From Staphylotrichum longicolle (lineage: Eukaryota; Ascomycota; Sordariomycetes; Sordariales; Chaetomiaceae): a stretch of 64,000 bases of DNA. Below, piece by piece: positions 44,965 to 53,507 of this stretch; position 1 is the first letter of the stretch; the number at the start of each line of letters is the position of its first letter. The stretch covers positions 8,556,001-8,620,000 of the forward strand of contig JAHCVI010000001.1 of assembly GCA_019096155.1 (NCBI GenBank). The letters are read 5' to 3'. A program made the translations under genes and the position numbers. The notes under the pieces are model-generated. The model ran no database searches. It saw only the letters and a list, made by a program, of their open reading frames with translations, and was not told the DNA's origin.

Positions 44965-46016
44965 TTATGCCCCTTCCCCGTTCTTCACCGGCGCAGATGA
45001 CCCGGCCAGGCCCTGCTTCAGCATCCCACCCCGGAGCCCGTCTCGACAGTCGAGGCACATCAGCGTGCCGCACCCTCTGCACTGCAACAGAAACTCCCGG
45101 AAAGCCTTCTCGCAGACATCGCATCTCGCTCGGCTCTGTTCCTCTCTGGTGAGCTCCCGCCGCAGTCTCTGAAAGGTGAGCAGGTCAGGTGCGTGATCGC
45201 ATAAGTTGTCCTGGCCAGCGTCATCTGCATGCTGTTTGTTGAGACAGTGGGTGTCAGTTTCTCGTGCTTTTGTGATGCCAATAGGTGGGTGGGTTTGAGG
45301 TATCTTACCACTTGGTGTGGTCTGTTCTCCTCGGCGTCGAGCCGAGCCTGCACCTCCGGGGGGATCTGAAGCACGTGCACGTCTTCAAGGCCGAACATTG
45401 CATGGCAGAGCGGTGCGTCCGAAGCCTGAGGCCACTCGCGGGCGCAGATGATGCAGAATTCATGTCCACAGATGCAGCTGCAGCAGACTAAGCATTCCCA
45501 TCACTCTCGACCTCCGAGTACAGTCGGGCTTACACTTACGTGATATGGTTGCACCCCTCGGACCTCGTCACCAGCCGATGACATTTCTGGCAAAACTGGG
45601 ACAGCTGTTTTCCGCGCCTCATCGCCATCCGAATGACGCTCCTGTCCACGTTGATGCCGTGGGCTTCGTGCTTGACCGCCCGGACCCGGCGCACGGCCTC
45701 TTCCTAGGAAGCCCGGGCGTCCGTGTCGAGCAGTTTGAGCACTGGGTGTTCCTTTGGGTTCCAGAGGTTGTCCAGGTCGAGCACAGGGGTGCCGCAGCAC
45801 CGCGGCGGCATGCAAGAGGAGTCGCTGATGTTCTTGACCGCCGTCTGGACCGACTCGCGGATGCAGCCTTGGCACCAGGCGTGTCTGTTGGGGCAGATGG
45901 GTTGCATGCCAACTTCGAAGTGCTCGAAGCAGATGACGCACTGGGAATGTTAGCATGTTGTGTGCTAGAATCGGCAACGGTAAGGGTTGTCTGACTTGCG
46001 GTCTTGTTTCCTTCAT
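44965..46016 (-). CDS. RBR-type (RING-IBR-like) zinc protein with an internal in-frame UAG
   Basis: Candidate RING-between-RING E3 ubiquitin ligase. Exons: 46016-45996 (MKETRPQ), 45940-45540, 45477-45309 and 45231-44965; 285 codons counting the stop. The first junction makes QCVICFEHFEVGMQP; the first zinc module continues CPNRHAWCQGCI...MPPRCC. A second reads FCQKCHRLVTRSEGCNHITCICGHEFCIICAREW, like the RING2 (Rcat) motif and completed across the third junction. A last pair of CxxC motifs (RCDVCEKAF, CRGCGTLMCLDC) lies near the C-terminus. A UAG at 45704-45706 interrupts DTDARAS/EEAVRRVRAVKHEAHG; both sides remain coding. A cryptic 81-nt intron ending at this TAG would keep frame but needs a poor GTGCTC donor and would shorten the module. 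So it is a truncated gene, a recoded stop, or an unusual intron. The shortened spacing differs from textbook RBR proteins. Confidence 0.7.
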
Positions 46017-46773
46017 CCCGGTGGTGGACGAGGCAGGAAAAGTGAAAAAGATAAAAGAATAGAAAAAAGAGAGGAAAGTAGTTGCTGAGAATGTAGACGA
46101 CGAGGGCACGGATGGGTAGGTACGCGAAGAGATCGACACTGTGGGGAATAGAGAGGAAGATGAAGTACAAGGTAATGTGGACAACGATGTGGTGGACGGA
46201 GAAGGTTACGGAGAAAAGAAGGAATGTGCCCGACGAGATGGGCCAGGTAGCAAACGAAGCAGAAGACAAAAATCGAAATCGAAGTGGAAGATCGCGTTCA
46301 AGCCGTGCTTCACACAGCCCTTGACAATGACCGTATTCTCTGCTGGAGCAGATCACGGGATCAGGGAGGCCGGAGAGAGGTATGTTCTCTAGTAGACACG
46401 AGGCAAGTTGATGAAATGGATGAGTAACAAGAAATCTGCAACCGAAACAAACACATCCATCCCAAGAGACTCCTCGTTTGGACCAACCCCGTGCTGCCAA
46501 GCACGCCGTTTGTTCAAAGACCCATCACTCATGCTCCATCTCCTCAAATTCAAGTTCCTCATATGGACAGTCCCTAAGGGATCCCAGGGGATCTCCTACC
46601 CAATTTCTCTCATCTCCACTGCCTCTCTCCGAGCAAATCGCAGCAAGGCAAGGCACACCTCTATCACCAGCAGTCTGGCTCTGCAAATGCAAATGGTGGA
46701 CAGAGGGAAAGAAAGAGAAATGGATTTTCCCACTGCTGCCCGGCCGGTCCTTCTTCTTCGACCACAACCCAGC

Positions 46774-46802
46774 TATGGTATGGTATGGTATGGTATGGTA
46801 TG
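46774..46802. repeat. Tandem (TATGG)5 microsatellite
   Basis: Five perfect copies plus a partial copy, in the 3' flank of the SAS4 gene. No coding role. Confidence 0.9.
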
Positions 46803-46854
46803 ATAAACCTTGAGTTGAGGAACCTGGAAAACACAATAACCCGCTTTGACCTTG

Positions 46855-46874
46855 CCCTGCCCTGCCCTGCCCTG
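46855..46874. repeat. Tandem (CCCTG)4 microsatellite
   Basis: Four perfect copies, about 50 bases from the TATGG array and close to the SAS4 stop codon, so within its 3' UTR. Confidence 0.9.
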
Positions 46875-46946
46875 CTCCCGTCCCAGAAGCCAGTTCCCGA
46901 TGAATGATAAAGGATGCCCAATGTACAAAACCACCCCGATACCCCC

Positions 46947-48791
46947 TCAACTCCTCACCCTCTTGTCCCTCCTCTTCCTCCTGGCGTGCGACCGCAGGGT
47001 ATCCTCATCCAACAAGTCAGAAGGCAGTTCAAACTCGGCCTCGGCGACGTCCGGCACAGGCCGTCCCCACGCGAGCACGTTGCGGCCCCTGCGGCGACTC
47101 TTGCTGAGCGCCGCCTCGCGCTGGTAGCGCTTGGCAAAGAACGAGGTGAACTCCCTCGGCGGTTCCTCCTCTTCCGGTTCCGGCGGCGGCGGCAGTGGGT
47201 GCGGCGCGGCTTTACCCCGTGCCGTCGTCGTCGTCGTCGTCATCGTCGCAGCCCGTTTCGCCGCCAGTCTCGCCCTGTTGTTTTTCTTTTTTGCTGCGGC
47301 GGCGAGCGCCTCCTCGCGGAGCTGCTTTGCAATCGACGCATCGACGTCGCTCTCGTCGGGCGGCTCGCCCTCTTCCTCGCCTTCTTCCGTTCTCTCACCA
47401 TCACTCGCCTCGTCATCACTCTCCCCTTCCTCCGCATCTTCCTTCTCCTCCTCCTCCTCCTCTTCCACTTCCTCCTCTTCCTCCTCCTCCGACTCCCCCT
47501 CCCTCTCCGCTCTCCTCTCCATCATCTCAACCCGCCTCCTCTTCTCCTCCCGGGCCCACCGCCGAAACTTGCCCAGGATCCCCTCGCAACCCCTGATAAA
47601 GTGCTCCCGCGCGGGCTCAAACGCCCGCTTCTTGCTCTCGGTGATGCCGCTCACGCCCATCACCCGCAGCCAGTCGTGGCCCTGCAGCCCGTCCAGCAGG
47701 CGGATGATCTGGTCCTTCTCGTGCTGCGCGCGGCCCTTTTCCGAGTTGCGGATCGAGCGCTCCAGGCGCTCGGCCTTTTTGTGCGCGGGCTCGTAAAGTG
47801 TGTCCGGCAGCGGGTCTGGGTCGTCTGCCGGGGTTGTGGTAGGGGTGGTTGTTGTTGATGTTGTTTGTGTGCCATTATGGGTATTGTTGTTCTTGTTGAG
47901 GAAGCTAAAGTCGATGCGTTGGGCGTCGAAGAGGTCGGTGTAGAGGGTGTCGTTGTAGCTGCGGACTGGGTATTGGTGTTGGGGTATGGGATGTGGTTGC
48001 TGGTGTTGTTTTGGATGTTGGTGGGAACTGGAGCTGGAGCGTTCTGCGGGTGGAACCGAATCGGGGACGATTATGATGGGTGTGTCGAGATTGAGGAGGT
48101 CTGAAGTGGTAGGGAACGCGGTTAGCAATTGATTGGCAACAAGACACGCGGAGCGAGAAGCGATTGACTGATTGAGGGGATGGCACGTACGGGATTCTTT
48201 CGGGTCGTTGCCGATGACTTCATCGTATTCGGGGAAGTAGGCCGACAGCTCGCTCTTGAAGCGGGTGGCTTCCTGCGACCGGAGCTTCCGCCCCTGCTCC
48301 TTTGTATCTGCCGCATTGGGCTGCAGCCGGTTGAGCTCGTGCTTCAGCCCATTGGCAACCTTTTCTTGGTGTTTTGTGAGTGCTGGCTGCTGCTGGGTGC
48401 TAGCAGGGGCCGACTTTGGGGGCCCATTGGCGGGAGGGGCGCGATGACTCGTCGGCAGATTTGGGGCCGCGATAGCGGGTTTCGGGGCTGCTGGCGGCGG
48501 AGGAGGTGCTTGTTTCGCCTTGTCGGCCGTCTCCCTCGTGAAGCGTGCATGGAACAACGGCCTCGCCGGGATCTCGACCGCAATTCCCGTGGTGAACCTG
48601 GCCTTCTTGGCGACGATGCTGTCGAAGTCGCGCTCGGAAGCGTCCAGCTGGCGCTTCGCCGGGCGGGGTGCATAGCGGTCCTGCGCGTTCGCAAGCAGGC
48701 GATGCCCGTGATGTGCGTTGGCGATCTTGGGATTCGGCAGATGCAGACCGTCTGCCCTTCTCGAGCGGGTCACTGATGCAGTCATTGCCAT
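46947..48791 (-). CDS. SAS4-domain protein (silencing / histone acetyltransferase complex subunit)
   Basis: Resembles the 'something about silencing' subunit 4 domain; yeast Sas4 belongs to the SAS-I H4K16 acetyltransferase complex, so a nuclear chromatin role is inferred. Exons 48791-48191 and 48100-46947 (90-nt intron) give 584 aa. The N-terminus is basic (RSRRADGLHLPNPKIANAHHGHRLLANAQDRYAPRPAKRQLD). The SAS4 core is at about residues 304-390: KKAERLERSIRNSEKGRAQHEK, then QIIRLLDGLQGHDWLRVMGVSG, then FIRGCEGILGKFRRWAREEKRRR. A Glu/Asp-rich tract of about 60 residues follows, then Thr- and Pro-rich runs and a conserved-looking end, FTSFFAKRYQREAALSKSRRRGRNVLAWGRPVPD, finishing in basic residues. 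The start at 48791 is the first in-frame ATG; the frame extends upstream without one. Confidence 0.85.
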   Translation of the reverse strand: MAMTASVTRSRRADGLHLPNPKIANAHHGHRLLANAQDRYAPRPAKRQLDASERDFDSIVAKKARFTTGIAVEIPARPLFHARFTRETADKAKQAPPPPPAAPKPAIAAPNLPTSHRAPPANGPPKSAPASTQQQPALTKHQEKVANGLKHELNRLQPNAADTKEQGRKLRSQEATRFKSELSAYFPEYDEVIGNDPKESRTCHPLNQSIASRSACLVANQLLTAFPTTSDLLNLDTPIIIVPDSVPPAERSSSSSHQHPKQHQQPHPIPQHQYPVRSYNDTLYTDLFDAQRIDFSFLNKNNNTHNGTQTTSTTTTPTTTPADDPDPLPDTLYEPAHKKAERLERSIRNSEKGRAQHEKDQIIRLLDGLQGHDWLRVMGVSGITESKKRAFEPAREHFIRGCEGILGKFRRWAREEKRRRVEMMERRAEREGESEEEEEEEVEEEEEEEKEDAEEGESDDEASDGERTEEGEEEGEPPDESDVDASIAKQLREEALAAAAKKKNNRARLAAKRAATMTTTTTTARGKAAPHPLPPPPEPEEEEPPREFTSFFAKRYQREAALSKSRRRGRNVLAWGRPVPDVAEAEFELPSDLLDEDTLRSHARRKRRDKRVRS

Positions 48792-49501
48792 GTTGGACGA
48801 CTGCACATGCTGCCCGCAAGCTGGCAAGAAATTGAAATTGGATTGCCAAATGAAGTTCGCAAGGTCGCGAGTCTGTGTTGGGGCTCCTGCTGCTGCTTGG
48901 CGAGTTTTTGGGCCCCGGCTGAGCAGTGCTGTTTGCTGCTTTTCCTGTTTTTGATGGGGCAGGAAGGGGGTTTGCCGCTCGATTGCAAATGTTTACAAAA
49001 TGCCAATCTGATTTCCGCTCCTTTATTGTCCACAAATAATTATCTATTTTGTCTGTCAGGTTATTGTCATTCAGACACACAATAACATTGGCACGGATGG
49101 TTTTGCGGCGACGGTGGCCATTTAATACCCCAACCCTAACCCTAACCCATGAAGAAACGTGCCCCTTTTCAAGGCTCGCCCCCTTTCTGCGACTGCGTCC
49201 GTCGTCTTCGCCTTGCGTGGATGAGCAACCGGCATGTATGGGAAACAGAAGCAAATAATACCTACGGTAAACAACTTATTGCTGTAATGTTGTGTTCTTA
49301 AGAACTGTCATATGTACAAACCAACAGTTCCGAACAGAACCCCCTGGCCTCCTGATTCGAAAAGAAAGGAAGAGACAGAGCAAGTAACTCTTCAACAGCT
49401 GCCTCGGTTGTCGCAGATGAGGCAGCTGGTCTGAGATCATGTTTTGCTACATTGACTTCCTCTGCACCCAGTTCAAGGGCAACCAGTCTCCACCCCACCT
49501 T
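48792..49501. other. Intergenic with a telobox-like element
   Basis: 710 bases upstream of SAS4 and downstream of the BTB gene. It contains the CCCTAA-type element listed separately; nothing else supported. Confidence 0.5.
49132..49148. promoter_or_regulatory. Telobox-like AACCCTAACCCTAACCC
   Basis: Two and a half copies of the fungal telomere unit (TTAGGG on the other strand) lie about 340 bases upstream of the SAS4 start codon. Such short internal elements act as Tbf1/telobox sites in several fungi; a regulatory role here is inference. It is too short to be a telomere. Confidence 0.45.
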
Positions 49502-51167
49502 TCACAGCAAGCAGGCCATATCCCCCCATCCCTCGGGGCGATGATAAACGCACTGCTCATCCTCAAGAGGATCCCTGGCCTCCGGAATCTGCCTCCCAGA
49601 GTTCTCCGGCCGGTAATCCAGTCGATCGAGCAGGTCGTACAAAAAGTCCCCAGACCTCCGCAACTCCTCAAAATAGTCCGAAAACGTCGCGCAAGTCATG
49701 CCCTCAAAGTGCACACGGTCGCAGAGCAACCTGCGAAATGGCGACGTGAACTGGCACTCCGTGTACGCTACGCGGATATGGGCCAGGCAGATACGCCGCC
49801 GCCGCATGGCACGCTCGCCGTCCATGTAGGCGTCCATGGCGTCGTTGAACAGCTTGTCCTAGTAGAGCCGCTCGGCGACGGCGATGAGCTGCACGAGCGC
49901 CATTTGGTGCTGGTCGGCTTCTTCAATGGCTTGCTCGAGCAATGTTATGGTGCGAGGATAGTCAAAACGGGGCGTCGAGGGAAGCGAGGGGGTGGCGCTG
50001 CTGCCGGATACCAGATCTGGGGTCTCTGGCTCCGTTGCTCGCTCCCATGTGGTGAGGTCCATCGGCAACTCTGCTAGCGTTTCTCTTGTTGTCTCTTTCT
50101 TGTTCTGCGTAGAGTACTTGGCGGTGACGTTGAATTTGGAGGCGTCAGGTCGCTGGCAAATAGCATAGGTGCAGTGTCGATAGCCAACTCATGCGGGGTG
50201 AACGAGATGCCTCCGCCATTCGAGACGGAGATTCTGGATGGTGTGATGACTCATCTCCAGAGTTTGTAGCGTCTTCATTCTTGGAGATCTCCTCGTTAGC
50301 AGCGACACTCGAGGCTTCTCCCTTCCCATTCACACCCGCGATGGGGGATGTTTCTTGGTCGCAATCATCCTGACTGAGCCGGGGACGCTTCTTTGGCTGC
50401 TCCGATTCTGAGCAAACGCGCACCTCTCGTGTCAGAGGGTCGGACGTGCAGGCTCTCGTCGTCTTCTTGTCTCTGAGCGGAAGCCCTGAAGGGAAACCCT
50501 CTCTAGACTCCTTTTGTGTGCAAGCAGGTTGTGCACATTTCTCGTCGTTGCTCGTGTCCTGATCCATCCCTTGGTCACCCGAAGCCATGGCAACGTCTTC
50601 GTCGGTTGTAAAGCTAAGATCGGGAAGAGAAGGACCTGGCGCGCTCCGGTTGATTGACTCAGCATAGTCCGGCTTGTCGATGTAAGGCTCAGCGCGCGGG
50701 ATGTGACCCCGGTACAGCCAGCCGACGAGGAGCCGGAAAACGTCAGGATCGTCCCTCTCAAAGGTGATGACATTCTGGCCTGCTTCTGTGACTGTCTTCT
50801 TGGATACGATCAGGTTGACCACCTTGCCCTGGCTGGCGAGCAGCTTCTTGTGAACGATGAACTCCTGGCGATCATGGCCAACCCTCAAGACCACCACGTC
50901 GGTACCGAGGTCGCTGGCTTTGTCAGCATCGAAAGGGACCAGACATTGTTCGTTGGGCAGATCACTCACTCGGCAAAGTAGTGATACCGCATGATGCGAA
51001 TCTAACGATATGTGTTTTGGTGTTGCCGAGATTCGGTACGGTAGTTGTGGGTTTGCCCCGGATCCATTGTCGAGCCTGGTGGCTCTGCGTGAAGAAAAAG
51101 GGGAGGGAAGCCACACACGGCAGTCATCCTGTCGACATTTCTGGTCGGGATGGCAACTGCGAAGCAT
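49502..51167 (-). CDS. BTB/POZ-domain protein with an internal in-frame UAG; middle gene structure unresolved
   Basis: The N-terminal half is a BTB/POZ fold: SDLGTDVVVLRVGHDRQEFIVHKKLLAS, then VITFERDDPDVFRLLVGWLYRGHIP, the usual protein-interaction module of fungal BTB proteins. A Ser/Asp/Glu-rich linker follows (with KKRPRLSQ, a nuclear-signal-like patch). The C-terminal half, from about 50068, reads YPRTITLLEQAIEEADQHQMALVQLIAVAERLY, then UAG at 49859-49861, then DKLFNDAMDAYMDGERAMRRRRICLAHIRVAYTECQF and on to TGA at 49502. The stretch after the UAG is plainly coding and belongs with the BTB C-terminus. Between 50.3 and 50.1 kb the frame must change at least once; no clean GT-AG pair fits, so an intron or indels lie there. 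The first in-frame ATG is at 51167, but residues before DLGTDVV are not convincing; an upstream exon is possible. Confidence 0.6.
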
Positions 51168-51720
51168 TAGGTGGATTGTCACCGGCTCGAAAACAACCGG
51201 CACTTTGAAGAAGGCAGTTGCGATGCTTGCGGGTTATCGTTGAAATGGTTACCTGAAAAGGATTGAGTTTGTTGCCACACAGCAGGAGAGAATGGGGAAG
51301 CAGGCAAGACGGTCAGCCACTCGAGTTTGACGACCAAGGTCCCGTCCATAAAATGGTCCTGAGGTCTCGAATGTAATAGACGTTACCTTTTTATACTCTA
51401 CTCAACTCTTCACCTCCAATGACCACCCAAAAGAAAACCCAAAAGTTCAAGTTCATCTCAGGATGTATTAAGATAACGACTATTACCTCCAACGCCGCCC
51501 CAGACCATTTGCCAGTATTATGTGATGCATCCGAAAGTCGTGACAGTCATCCGAGCCAGTCGTAACGTCATCAACCCCAGCCATGCAAACCACACAAACC
51601 ATCTATGTACAAGAAAAGGCCACCCAGTGGCATAATGCGCGTGGATGAGTCGCAGACTCTCCAACTCAAGATTTTATCAACAAGGTTCAAAAAGAGGAAA
51701 AGAAAAGAAAAAAAAACTTC
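51168..51720. other. Intergenic, no gene seen
   Basis: About 550 bases between two minus-strand genes; promoter of the BTB gene and 3' UTR of the next gene. Contains an AG-rich run near 51.69 kb. Confidence 0.5.
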
Positions 51721-53507
51721 TCAGCAAGCACCGTACTTGACCCCCCTCTTCCCCACCTCCTTCCTGCCCACCGGGCACTCGGGCAAGACCCACCCCCTCG
51801 CACGCTTGGCCTCCCTCTTCTCGGCCAGCTGCGGCTGCGGCATCCAGCTGTCCCGGGCCAGCGCCTTCCTCCTGGTGCCGTCGGCGGGCGCGCCAATCTC
51901 GGCGCGCCAGTGCGCGTGGCCCGGCATGGGCTCGTCCCCGGCCAGCATGCACAGCCCCCACAGGGCGAGGCACGCCGTCAGCGTGGCCTCCTCCGGGTCG
52001 ACGGGCGCGGCGCCCTCGCTCTCCAGGTCGGCGTTGGCGAGCTGCACGCTGCCGACCTCGAGGAACCCAAAGTGCGGCGTGCCCTCGGCGCCGTTGCGCA
52101 CAAAGACCAGCTCGATCTCGGTGAGGATGAAGCCGTAGCGGCAGCCGTGCTCGCGCATGGCGTGGTGCAGGTGCGCCAGGCCGCGGAGGTACTCGACGCG
52201 CTTGACGTTGCCCTCGACGCGCATGCCCGTGTTGAAGCGGTCGAAGCTCTTGACGAGGCCGACGACGCGCGCGGTGGGCTTGCCGCCAAAGATGGCGGCC
52301 GCGTTGGCCGACTCGCCCGCGGCGCTGGCGATGAACATGCAGTCGGTGGCCATGCCGAGGTTGGCCGAGGTCGTGGTCTTGGGCGGCACGGAGAGCTTGA
52401 GGGGCCGCTGCGAGCAGAGCGCCAGGGCGTTGTTGAGCTTGGGAAGGTAGTGCGCCGCGTAGATGGCGTGGAGGGCGGCTTCCGTCTCCGGGTGGCGCTG
52501 CGTCGGGGTTGGGGTGGGGAGGAGAGTGGAAGAAAGAGGGGTGGAGAGGCAGGCGGTGGCGCCCGGCATGGAGAGGATGGGAGGCGCGGTGAAGCCGGTC
52601 CAGGGCCGGACCTGGCGCACGTCCCACCAGAAGTGCCTGGTGTGGGGGTCCCGGAGGGGGAAGGCGAGGGTGCGGACGAGGGACGGGGCCGGGTTGGGGG
52701 CGGTTAGGTAGGAGTAGAGGTTGGTGGTCGGAGCCACTTCCGGCGTGATGGGGGCGGCGGCAGCCAGGGGCGACGGGGCGCGCGGCACGTACTGCTGGTA
52801 GAGGAACGACTCCGGCTGAGGGAGGGCCTGGGGCTGCGGCGGGGGAGTGGGGCTGCTGCTGGCGCGAGCCGGCACGTAGGTGGGCATCTGGTAGGCGGGG
52901 AAGTAGTTGTCAACGGCGACATTGTCGAGGCTGCATGATGACGCCCGCCTCGAGTGCATCACTGAGGATTCCCGAGCGAAGCTGACGGGGGAGCAGAGAA
53001 GAGGTGCCGGGTTGCTGTCCTCAGTGAAGGACAGGGCAGCCGAGTAGGAGATCGTCTCGGGGTTGGTGTGGCTGCGGGTGTGCGAGGGACGGTAGACGCT
53101 CTTGTTGGGCCCGACCGGCCCCGGAGAGGTCCTGGCGCGCTTGGCTGGGCGGGGGGCGACGGCGGAGGGGATCATGGCCTGGTCTTGGCTGCGGATCTTG
53201 GGCAGGAGAAGCGGGCCATGGGTCCGGATGGGAGACCGCGCCGGGGTTGTCCGGCGGGTGCTAGGGGCAGAGACCGACTCGGAGGGCGACGAGTCGAAGG
53301 AGTAGACAGACCCATGCGAACTCGAGCGAGCGTGGCCAGGGTTGTAGGGGATCTCAAGGAGAGATGGGTCAAAGGTGAAGCTGGGAGGGGTGGTGGGATC
53401 GCATGGCGGGAAGGTGAAGTCAAAGGTGACATCCGCTGCCAGACTGGTGCAGGTCAGCATCTGGCTGTCCGCCCTTGCCTGGAGGAAAGGGAGACTCACG
53501 TGGACAT
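51721..53507 (-). CDS. Conserved-looking hypothetical protein with disordered N-terminus and folded C-terminus
   Basis: Two exons: 53507-53500 (only eight bases, ATG TCC AC) and 53443-51721, giving 576 aa that begins MSTLAADVTFDFTFPPCDP. The intron has a clean GTGAGT donor, GCTGACC branch and CACCAG acceptor. Residues 1-290 are Ser/Pro-rich with a possible nuclear signal (RPAKRARTSPG). A folded C-terminal domain (about 290-530) includes HFWWDVRQVRPWTGFTAPPIL, MFIASAAGESANAAAIFGGK, MREHGCRYGFILTEIELVFVRNG and FGFLEVGSVQLA. I believe this domain recurs in filamentous fungi without known function; I do not recognise a catalytic motif. The end is basic (KREAKRARGW...GKRGVKYGAC). Confidence 0.75.

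Larger units (their letters stand above)
46017..46946. other. Intergenic with two pentanucleotide repeats
   Basis: 930 bases between the RBR-type and SAS4 genes, both on the minus strand. A hydrophobic frame at 46.0-46.3 kb on the minus strand is not called; it sits directly upstream of the RBR start and is probably leader. Two short tandem arrays are listed separately. Confidence 0.5.

Noticed and set aside
45619..46500. A 293-codon hydrophobic frame upstream of and overlapping the RBR-type gene
   Set aside because: Its second half is the RBR sequence in the wrong frame and its first half has no splice link; the seven-codon first exon at 46016 explains the start better.
49132..49148. Possible chromosome end
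   Set aside because: Only two and a half repeat units, with ordinary genes on both sides.
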